From: Paenibacillus rhizosphaerae | GTDB taxonomy: Bacteria > Bacillota > Bacilli > Paenibacillales > Paenibacillaceae | NCBI RefSeq assembly: GCF_014192015.1 | Contig: NZ_JACHXJ010000003.1 | Location: forward strand, 62,001-126,000 | Length of the DNA: 64,000 nt | Reading direction: 5' to 3' | Translations under genes and position numbers: made by a program | Part shown: in pieces, positions 9,829-17,251 of the stretch | Layout of the letters: each line of letters opens with the position of its first letter | Position numbering within the stretch: the stretch's first letter is position 1 | The notes under the pieces: model-generated | Told to the model about the DNA's origin: nothing | Database searches by the model: none | What the model saw: the letters and a program-made list of their open reading frames with translations, nothing else

Positions 9829-10740
9829 CTACTCTTGATAGAAAATTCTTTTGGAAATGAAAAACGTAATGATCAGCAAAATGACCATGATCGCCAAGAA
9901 GTAGATCCAGGCCATTGCCGAGCTGAGGCCGAAATTGAAATTTGTGAATCCCGTTTCCTGGATCAGCTTCGTCATTTCGCTCCGGGAGAACGAGTCGATC
10001 ACCGTATAGATCACGTTGACGAGGATCAGCGGGCTGACCATGGGCAGTGTGATTTTCCAGAACGCTTCGTAGCCGGTCGCTCCTTCGATCTTGGATGCCT
10101 CGTACAGCTGGGGGGATACCGACTGGATCCCTGCAAGGAAGATCAATATTTGCACGCCCGACTGGCTGACAATCTGATAGATGCGGTCCACTGCGCTGGT
10201 CAGGTACGTAACGATGTTTTCGCTGACGCCGGAATTGATCATAATCCGCGTCAGCTCGCTGGTACCAAGACCGCTCACGGCGCCGCCGGCGTTCTGCTCA
10301 TTGATGGCTTGAACCAGGCTGGTCGTCTCCAAATTCGCGATGACTCCGGAGGCCAAGATGACCGGCAGGAAAAAGATCGATCTGGCAATGGCTCTGCCGA
10401 CAAACCTTTGGTTCAGCAGTACAGCCAAAAACAGGCTGAAGATCACGATCAGCGGCACGTTGATGACCATGTTGACGATCGAGGTCGTCAGCGTACGGTT
10501 AAAGCTCGTATTCACCGTAAGAGCTTCCACGTAATTGGAGATGCCGATAAAGCTGATGTTCATGCCGCTTGCATTGGCCTCGATGGAGCTGAAGCTGTAC
10601 CTTAATGAAGAAACTAACGGGATCAGAAAAAAAAGGAGGAATCCCAGCAGCCACGGCAAAACGTAGATAAAGCCCCAAAGCGCCTTCTGTTCGGCGTACG
10701 TCCGCCGCTTCGTGCCGCCGAATTTCAGTATAGACTTCAA
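9829..10740 (-). CDS. Sugar ABC transporter permease, MalF/LplB type
   Basis: A 303-residue membrane protein with about six hydrophobic segments and the EAA motif YEASKIEGATGYEAFWKITLP at about 220-240. It overlaps the preceding DUF5696 gene by 4 bases, so translation is probably coupled. That ties the unusual lipoprotein to this transporter. It forms a heterodimer with the MalG-type protein encoded directly downstream (inference from gene order). N-terminal residues 1-20 are basic and cytoplasmic. Confidence 0.9.
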   Translation of the reverse strand: MKSILKFGGTKRRTYAEQKALWGFIYVLPWLLGFLLFFLIPLVSSLRYSFSSIEANASGMNISFIGISNYVEALTVNTSFNRTLTTSIVNMVINVPLIVIFSLFLAVLLNQRFVGRAIARSIFFLPVILASGVIANLETTSLVQAINEQNAGGAVSGLGTSELTRIMINSGVSENIVTYLTSAVDRIYQIVSQSGVQILIFLAGIQSVSPQLYEASKIEGATGYEAFWKITLPMVSPLILVNVIYTVIDSFSRSEMTKLIQETGFTNFNFGLSSAMAWIYFLAIMVILLIITFFISKRIFYQE

Positions 10741-13289
10741 GATTGCACACCACCCGTCAAATAGCTCTCGGCTTTCACCGTTTGGCCGCCCACCTTCACA
10801 TCCGAACGGTTATAGTTCACAATGACGTAAATACCGTTCCCGTACACGGTCTTGAACACGCCTTCGCCAAGCTTCTCATGGCCAGTGATCGGCTCATTCC
10901 GGACGTTCTTCAGCACATCGTTCAACTCGCGGTACATTTCGGCGGCCTGATCGATCCACTGCTTGTAATGGACGGCATACAGGTCGTTATAATCCGTATC
11001 CTTCACTTTGTCATTCGGTTCATAAATCCATTCGAAATACACGCCCGCCCCGTATTCGAGGCATTTCAGGATATACTGCCGTTCATCCGTATAGGTTGAC
11101 AGGTTAAACGGGCTTCCGGTGTAATCAACGTACCCGCGGGTGACCATTTGATAGAACGGGATCTCTTCGTCCTCGATCTTGAACTGGCTGCCGGACATCG
11201 GCGCGTTCGTAATATCCGACAAGAATGGAAGTGCATAAGCGTTGCCGCCGTCCGCCATGACCTTCAAATTCTCCTGCGAGATGCTGCCCAGCGCTTGAAC
11301 CGATATGCTCTCGGACTGGGTGCGATCCAGCTGATTGTGCTTTCGGTAATCGCTGTTGAGCTGATCGGCGAGATCCCGGAGTGAAATGCCGACAGTCTGG
11401 TACCCTTTCAAGCCCTTCAGCAATAACTCGGTATAGGATACGGCAAGCCGCGGGGATACCACGTACGACGGCGACTTATCCCGGTCTCTTCGATTGAGTG
11501 CCTGATCCAACGGATAGAGAGCAGCGGGAACGCCTCTCAACGTTCTCGCAGCATTTGCGTTCTCATCGAACCCCTTTCCCGTATTCGCAGTCAGAACCGC
11601 AACGTCAGGAAAGAATGAAACTCCTTGATCCCGTGCGAACGACAAGAAGCCCCGCAATCCCTTGCTGCCGCCGACCGCTTTGTCGACCGAAATGTGATCT
11701 GGTACCTCATGATTCATTCCGCCATTGAACCAGCCTGAAAATTTCAGTTTGATGTTGGATATGTCGCGGCTCTTCATCTGGTTGATGATTTCCTCCGATT
11801 GTTCGAACGTCGTGAGAGGCTCAATTGTCCGGTAAGGAATGCCGGCGACATGCTTCTGTTTGGCGATGCCGCCGACCAGCTGCAGGTAGAACGGCGTATC
11901 TGCCGCATCGGTGGCCTGCTCTGGCTTAGGGAGACCGCCATGCTCCTCCAAATAACGCTGGTAATAGTGAGCCAATCCTTGGTAAGAGGCTTCCTCTTTG
12001 CTCAAAAACGCGTACCGGACCGAAAAGTCCGTTTTCATCGCCTGTTCCTGGAACCTGGGCAGCGTGCGCTCCTGGCCGTTCGCTTGCAGCGTCACTTCTC
12101 CTTTGTTCATGACATTGAAGCTGGGATATACATAGTTATAGCTGTTCAGTTTCCCGCTGATATCGGCATGAATGGCCGCAGCCGATGCGCCTTCCTCGAT
12201 GATGCCGAGGATCGCGCCGCTCTCCCGAATGATGCCGAACACCGGCAGCCGGACCGGCTGCTCGGTCTTGGCATCCTCGGTCGTTTTCATCGTCAGGTCT
12301 TCCCCGTACACCGGCTGCTGATAAGCGGGATACTGCTTCTTTCCGTTATTGAAATGGATGAGCGCACCGGAGCCGTCCGGCACGAAGATTGCCCCCTGCT
12401 CCTTGGAGCTGCCGGCGCCGAAAAAGCTGAGGAAGGAAATATTCCCGATCGGATATGCGCTCGGATATTGAATACCGGATGCTGGGATTTTGGCGACTAA
12501 ACTGCCGCCGTCCAGGGCGTATTCGATCGATGCCAGGAATATCCGCGGTTCCGGCTTCTCCTGCGTAAAGTGCAGCTCCTCCATGTCCTTCATCAGGTCC
12601 TCTTCGGTATATCCGGCATCGTCGAACGCCTTGAAGGCGCGATCGAGCTGGAGTCCATTTAAGGCGCTGTCGTTGCGGACATACACCTTTTTATCCGGAT
12701 CTTCTTTATAGGCGATTTTCAAAGCCCGCTGACCCGTTTTGTCCAGCTTGCCCAGCATTGCCTCCATTCGCTCGCTGCTGAGCATCATCGGCAAATCGGC
12801 TGCCGATTTCACGGCCGTTCCGAACTGGTACGTGACCCTTACCCCGCTTGGAATCGGTTCGAATTTGATCTGCTTATGCGAGACGCTGTCCGTGAACGTA
12901 TTGATGGAATTCACCTGGCCGAAATTGTTGTAATAATCGATCTTGAGCTGGGACGAAAGATTGGCTTTGTTCACCCCGGAGGCGAGCGGGTCCTTACCTT
13001 GCTCCGGCGGGTTGCTGTACCAAGTCTCTCCGGTCTCCTTATTTAATACGGCAATGGCGCCCGAACTCTCATCGACAAACAGCCGCAGTCGTTCATTTTC
13101 GGCCACGCCTTTCATACCGGCTGCGCGTGCGTCGGTAAATGCAGCTTTCAAAGGCTGGCCCTTGGTGAATTCGGCTGCAGCTGGTGCATCATTCGCCCCG
13201 GTATGGGCCGCGTTCGAATCGGCGCAGCCGGCCAGTGCGATCCCCGCGAGCAGTACCGGGAGCCACAGGGCGTTTCTGGCTTTGCGCAT
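10737..13289 (-). CDS. DUF5696-type lipoprotein in transporter operon
   Basis: The 850-residue protein has a lipoprotein signal with lipobox LAGC (C22). The rest matches, from memory, the DUF5696 family common in Paenibacillus sugar-transport operons. Function is not established. The region near residues 480-700 (GGIAKQKHVAGIPYRT..., IKLKFSGWFNGG) has the alternating strand/helix look of a TIM-barrel, reminiscent of glycosidase-like folds, but I see no catalytic motif I can assign. AAAGGAGG precedes the ATG. It overlaps the downstream permease by 4 bases and follows a Yip1-family gene by 17 bases. It probably sits on the outer face of the membrane and may bind or process the imported glycan. 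Confidence 0.8.
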   Translation of the reverse strand: MRKARNALWLPVLLAGIALAGCADSNAAHTGANDAPAAAEFTKGQPLKAAFTDARAAGMKGVAENERLRLFVDESSGAIAVLNKETGETWYSNPPEQGKDPLASGVNKANLSSQLKIDYYNNFGQVNSINTFTDSVSHKQIKFEPIPSGVRVTYQFGTAVKSAADLPMMLSSERMEAMLGKLDKTGQRALKIAYKEDPDKKVYVRNDSALNGLQLDRAFKAFDDAGYTEEDLMKDMEELHFTQEKPEPRIFLASIEYALDGGSLVAKIPASGIQYPSAYPIGNISFLSFFGAGSSKEQGAIFVPDGSGALIHFNNGKKQYPAYQQPVYGEDLTMKTTEDAKTEQPVRLPVFGIIRESGAILGIIEEGASAAAIHADISGKLNSYNYVYPSFNVMNKGEVTLQANGQERTLPRFQEQAMKTDFSVRYAFLSKEEASYQGLAHYYQRYLEEHGGLPKPEQATDAADTPFYLQLVGGIAKQKHVAGIPYRTIEPLTTFEQSEEIINQMKSRDISNIKLKFSGWFNGGMNHEVPDHISVDKAVGGSKGLRGFLSFARDQGVSFFPDVAVLTANTGKGFDENANAARTLRGVPAALYPLDQALNRRDRDKSPSYVVSPRLAVSYTELLLKGLKGYQTVGISLRDLADQLNSDYRKHNQLDRTQSESISVQALGSISQENLKVMADGGNAYALPFLSDITNAPMSGSQFKIEDEEIPFYQMVTRGYVDYTGSPFNLSTYTDERQYILKCLEYGAGVYFEWIYEPNDKVKDTDYNDLYAVHYKQWIDQAAEMYRELNDVLKNVRNEPITGHEKLGEGVFKTVYGNGIYVIVNYNRSDVKVGGQTVKAESYLTGGVQS

Positions 13290-13306
13290 GGTTTCTCCTC
13301 CTTTCT

Positions 13307-13933
13307 TTAATTTCTAAGCATAATTTCCTGGTAGATCACGTGAACGAACGAAATCATCTGCTGAATCAGTCCGAAAAACAGCAGGCAGATAAAAGCCATG
13401 AATCCCATCGCCACGATCGTCAGCAGAATCGTCCCGATGGTCTTCGACGGTGAGTATTGATGCACGGTCATGTTGCCGACGAACAAGAGATACGCCGACC
13501 AGAGGTAGGCCGCGCTGCTGCAGAAGTAATAAAAAGCCGTCTCCTGGAGCGAAATGACGTTGCTGAGCCAAATCCACGGAAAGTTGATGATCATCATCGG
13601 AACGAGGGCAAAGCACGTCGACGTAAAAATTTCAACAAACTTCCCTTCTCCGTCCATGAGCGTCGTCAGCGACCAGTTAGCTAAGCACCAGAACAAGACC
13701 GGGACAACGATGTACACCACTTCCATCAGGCTGTTCATATCATCCGGATTGGACAGGTTGACCAGGAAGCCGCTGTACTGGTTGCTCAGGACATTCGTGA
13801 TGATCATCAAAAACAAAATGATCAAAGAAGCGATCAGGGTGTGCCGCTTGTTTCGTTCGTATTTCAGATCCGAATAGGCGTTAAAGGGATGCACAATGAG
13901 ATAAAGCGGGTATTTTACGTGCTCACGATTCAA
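13307..13933 (-). CDS. Yip1-family integral membrane protein
   Basis: A 208-residue protein with five predicted transmembrane segments (about 32-50, 70-90, 108-130, 138-155, 170-195). The N-terminal segment YPLYLIVHPFNAYSDLKYE matches the start typical of bacterial YIP1-domain proteins (HPFEAFEDLK-like). The start is TTG at 13933, with AGGAGG 8 bases upstream; it overlaps the end of the NHL-protein gene by 11 bases. The function of bacterial Yip1 proteins is not known. Its tight coupling to the NHL/TPR membrane protein and the DUF5696 lipoprotein suggests a membrane complex that serves the two permease pairs of this operon. Confidence 0.8.
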   Translation of the reverse strand: MNREHVKYPLYLIVHPFNAYSDLKYERNKRHTLIASLIILFLMIITNVLSNQYSGFLVNLSNPDDMNSLMEVVYIVVPVLFWCLANWSLTTLMDGEGKFVEIFTSTCFALVPMMIINFPWIWLSNVISLQETAFYYFCSSAAYLWSAYLLFVGNMTVHQYSPSKTIGTILLTIVAMGFMAFICLLFFGLIQQMISFVHVIYQEIMLRN

Positions 13934-15386
13934 TCGTTACACCTCCTTGTCTTCTCATCCGCTTACGGAGCTTTTTGAAGAACAAGAGAACCACGGCGAG
14001 CACGATCAACCCTGTCATGACTGCCGGGAAGTATTCTCGCAGCACCTGTTTGCGGTAAAGCAGGTAGGCCTTTGAATAATTGGCATAGTCGTAGCTTTCC
14101 TTGAAATACTGCATCGCCCCTTTGTAGTCCCCTTTTCGAAGGAGGGCCTTACCCACGCCGGAATAAGCAAATTCCAGGTTCGCATTCGTATTGATCGCCT
14201 GCTGATAGAGATCAAACGCCTTTTCTTCATCGCCCCTGTAGTAGCTCCGGACCGCTTCGTTTAACATTCGGCCGTACGCTGTCGTCTGAAACACCGTAAT
14301 CTCGCCGAATGCCTTATCCAGTACAAGAAAATCGTCCCCGACCCGTTCAATCGCCGCAGGAGTATTGAATTGGCCCAGTTGGTTGCCCAGGCCACCGAAT
14401 ATGTACATCAGATGTCCATCCCCGCTGTATGTGAAGACCCTGCCCCGCTTGGAATCGAGGACCGAATACATCTCGCTGTCGGTGACATCGATATCGATGA
14501 GCCGGGATGGACCGATATCGCTTGAATACCGGATATCACCCACCAGGCTGAGATATCCTGTCCGCCGGAGAATATCGTTGCCCTGCGCGTTCAATTTTTT
14601 GATCGGGTTATTCGAATAGTCACCGCTCGTTGCGTAAATGAAGCCTTCGTCATCCATATCCAGGTTCGTGAATTCGGTAGGCGTAAACATCACCATCCGG
14701 CTCCGCTGCGCCTGCGTAGACATCTTTTTCCAGAACAGTTCCACCGGATCGACCGTCACCCGGTTTGCGCCGATGAACGAGGTGAACGCCCCGTCCGCAT
14801 TGAATTCCATGAAACCGTCAAATACGCCGGTCGACATCACGTAGATTCGCTGCGCCTTGTCGACGACCACCCGAACCGGCTGGAAATCGAAATTGGCCTG
14901 CAGCAAGTCTGACTTCGGCGCTTCAAGCACTCCTGCCATCCTTAAGTTTGAATCCAGATGGACCACCCGCTTATTGCCCGTATCGGCGATAAACAGTTCT
15001 TTCCGGTCGGTCACGAATATCCCTTGCGGATTATTGAACGTATCCTTCTTCCCCTCGCGGTCAAAGGAATCTACCACTTTAACCGGCTTAAAATGCTGGT
15101 CGAGAATGACGATACGGTTGTTGCCGGAATCGAGCACATAGATCTCTTTGTCAGCCGTTACATGGATGTCGCTCGGGTTTTTGAAGGGGCCGACGCCAAG
15201 CTGCGCGCCATTCAGCAAAAACGTGGCCTCATAGGCGGCGGGAGCCGGGGTGGTATCATTCCAGAAGGAATAATTGTAGGAGGCGCTGCCTTCGGCGTGA
15301 GCCACGTTTACGCCTATATTCGTCCCCAGCAGGCAGCAGAGGGCAGCCAGGAGGTACATTTTCACTTTGGGTATGCTTATTCGCAT
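13923..15386 (-). CDS. Membrane-anchored NHL-repeat beta-propeller/TPR protein
   Basis: The protein (487 residues) has an N-terminal signal sequence (about 1-31, ending AHA), then NHL-type repeats at about 60-370. Examples are FKNPSDIHVTADKEIYVLDS and FNNPQGIFVTDRKELFIADT. A TPR-like segment follows at about 380-440 (YYRGDEEKAFDLYQQAI, LRKGDYKGAMQYFKESYDYA). One transmembrane helix (about 452-472) and a short basic cytoplasmic tail complete it. The propeller should face the cell-wall side. It sits between a permease pair and the Yip1 gene, with overlaps or short gaps. A scaffold or sensor role in the transporter complex is inference. Confidence 0.85.
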   Translation of the reverse strand: MRISIPKVKMYLLAALCCLLGTNIGVNVAHAEGSASYNYSFWNDTTPAPAAYEATFLLNGAQLGVGPFKNPSDIHVTADKEIYVLDSGNNRIVILDQHFKPVKVVDSFDREGKKDTFNNPQGIFVTDRKELFIADTGNKRVVHLDSNLRMAGVLEAPKSDLLQANFDFQPVRVVVDKAQRIYVMSTGVFDGFMEFNADGAFTSFIGANRVTVDPVELFWKKMSTQAQRSRMVMFTPTEFTNLDMDDEGFIYATSGDYSNNPIKKLNAQGNDILRRTGYLSLVGDIRYSSDIGPSRLIDIDVTDSEMYSVLDSKRGRVFTYSGDGHLMYIFGGLGNQLGQFNTPAAIERVGDDFLVLDKAFGEITVFQTTAYGRMLNEAVRSYYRGDEEKAFDLYQQAINTNANLEFAYSGVGKALLRKGDYKGAMQYFKESYDYANYSKAYLLYRKQVLREYFPAVMTGLIVLAVVLLFFKKLRKRMRRQGGVTIES

Positions 15387-15402
15387 CGTGCTAGTCTCCC
15401 CT

Positions 15403-16278
15403 CTATTCTTTCATTCCGGAGGTGGCCATCGTCTGAAGGACATTGCTCTGCGAAATGATAAAGAGTGTAATCGGCACGACCATCAGAATCAGCGCGACGG
15501 CGGCCCCCACGCCTGCACGGGCAATCCCGCCCGCGGTGATTTGTCCCAAGGCGTAGTGAAGGGTCTTGAGGTTCTCGCTGTATATAAAATTGCCCCCGTC
15601 CGAGCCCCACAGCATCGGAAACTGCAAAATCATCAGTGTTAACCATGCAGGCTTCACATTGGGCATGACGATCGTCCAATAAATCCGGTATTCGTTCGCC
15701 CCGTCGATTTTGGCCGCTTCCAGCAGGGCATCCGGAATCTGTTCCATGAACTGCTTCATCAGGAATAAACCTAACGGGAACGCAAGCGATGGGACGATAA
15801 TCGATGCGTGCGTATTGATCCAGCCGAGCCACGACATCACCATATAGTTGGGAATCGCCGTAACGTGCCCGGAAAACATCAAGGACATGACGACGATGGA
15901 GAACAGGATCCTGGACCCGGGAAAACGGTATTTGGCCAGCGGATAGGCCGCGGCGGACGACAGCAGGATATGGCCGACGGTCCCTACAATCGTAATGAAG
16001 AGCGTATTGACGATGTACCGGGACAGCGGCACCCAGGAATTTCCCATCAGCGCCACCAGATCGTAAAAGTTATCCATCGTCGGATTGTTCACAAAGAATC
16101 GCGGCGGAAACAGGAAAAGCTCGTTCAGCGGTTTAAAAGCATTATTGACGGCATAGATCAGCGGCAGCGCCATGAATGCGCCGAATACGGCCAGGAACGC
16201 GAACAGCATAAAGCTGACGGTAAAAGAGCGGTTCAGCCTTCTCGGCATCCGAAAGGCGGCCATCATTCTCGTAACCAA
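15403..16278 (-). CDS. Carbohydrate ABC transporter permease, MalG/LplC type
   Basis: A 291-residue permease with about six hydrophobic segments and the EAA motif LLEAAKIDGANEYRIYWTIVMP at about 185-206. It lies one base behind the partner permease (16280-17239). The annotated start is TTG at 16278; an ATG four codons later is possible. Together with 16280-17239 it forms the first of two permease pairs of this operon. It is only moderately similar to the second pair, so the pairs are not a simple recent duplication (visual comparison only). Confidence 0.9.
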   Translation of the reverse strand: MVTRMMAAFRMPRRLNRSFTVSFMLFAFLAVFGAFMALPLIYAVNNAFKPLNELFLFPPRFFVNNPTMDNFYDLVALMGNSWVPLSRYIVNTLFITIVGTVGHILLSSAAAYPLAKYRFPGSRILFSIVVMSLMFSGHVTAIPNYMVMSWLGWINTHASIIVPSLAFPLGLFLMKQFMEQIPDALLEAAKIDGANEYRIYWTIVMPNVKPAWLTLMILQFPMLWGSDGGNFIYSENLKTLHYALGQITAGGIARAGVGAAVALILMVVPITLFIISQSNVLQTMATSGMKE

Positions 16279-16279
16279 A

Positions 16280-17239
16280 TCACTCCCCTACCTTTCTTAG
16301 CAATCCCTGCGTCAATTTGTTGGCACCTAACATCATGGCGAACAGCACGGTCGCAATTGCGGATGCATACCCCATTTCAAAGCGGATTGTTCCGTAATCC
16401 ATCAAGTGCGTGACGATCGTATGCCCCGCATAGTTGACGCTGGGGAATCCTGCGAGCGCAATCGAGATATCAGCCACCGCAAACGAGCTGGTGATCTGCA
16501 TAACCGCGCCGAACATCAGCTGCGGCCTCATGGACGGCAGCGTAATGAACCACAGCTCCTGCCAGCGGTTACGGATGCCGTCGATCGCCCCGGCTTCAAT
16601 CAGGGATTTGTCGATCGTCTGCAGCCCCGCGATAAAAGCCAGGAAGCTGGTGCCCAAGCTGAGCCACAGCTGGACGATCATAATGATCGGCAAAATATAT
16701 TTTTCGTTCGTCAGCCATTGAATCGGTTCCAGCATAAAGCCGAATTTAATTAAAAAGCCGTTCAAGTAGCCGTATCTGTCGCCTGAAAAAATAATGAGCC
16801 AAATAAAGAAAACGTTGCCGGAAATCGACGGCGCGTAGAAAACAAGCGTCATAAACGCGCGGACCTTCGGGGACAGCTCATTGATAATCCATGCAAACAA
16901 GAAGCAGGCCAGATAGCTGATCGGCCCGCAAATGACCGCGAAGAGCAGCGTATTTTTCAGCGCGATCATAAAAACGTCGTCATTCAAAAACAATCTGGAG
17001 TAGTTCTGCCACCCGACAAACCGGGGGAATTCCAGCATATTGAAATAAAAGAAGCTGAGAACGATCGAAAAAATGACCGGAACCACCGTAAAGGCAAAAA
17101 AGATCAGCATGTACGGACTCATCAAGATGTAATAATGCTTGTTTTTCTTCAGTTCTCTCCAAACGTTGGCCAGCCGCGACTGCTTTTTGGGCTGCACGAG
17201 GCTCGAAACGGCGGCCTTGCTGGTTGTTTCGGCTTGCAT
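16280..17239 (-). CDS. Sugar ABC transporter permease, MalF/LplB type
   Basis: A 319-residue permease with a basic N-terminus (about 1-35), about six transmembrane segments and the EAA motif LIEAGAIDGIRNRWQELWFITLP near 215-237. AAGGGGGG lies before the ATG. It is 12 bases downstream of the large binding protein at 17252-20134, so this pair is the natural partner of that protein. Confidence 0.9.
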   Translation of the reverse strand: MQAETTSKAAVSSLVQPKKQSRLANVWRELKKNKHYYILMSPYMLIFFAFTVVPVIFSIVLSFFYFNMLEFPRFVGWQNYSRLFLNDDVFMIALKNTLLFAVICGPISYLACFLFAWIINELSPKVRAFMTLVFYAPSISGNVFFIWLIIFSGDRYGYLNGFLIKFGFMLEPIQWLTNEKYILPIIMIVQLWLSLGTSFLAFIAGLQTIDKSLIEAGAIDGIRNRWQELWFITLPSMRPQLMFGAVMQITSSFAVADISIALAGFPSVNYAGHTIVTHLMDYGTIRFEMGYASAIATVLFAMMLGANKLTQGLLRKVGE

Positions 17240-17251
17240 CCGATTCCCCCC

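Noticed and set aside
15808..16413. Long plus-strand open frames opposite the permease and hydrolase genes (also 20564-21523, 25663-26892, 41967-43307)
   Set aside because: They are antisense to well-supported genes, have implausible composition (rich in Arg, His, Gln), lack ribosome sites and show no family motif.
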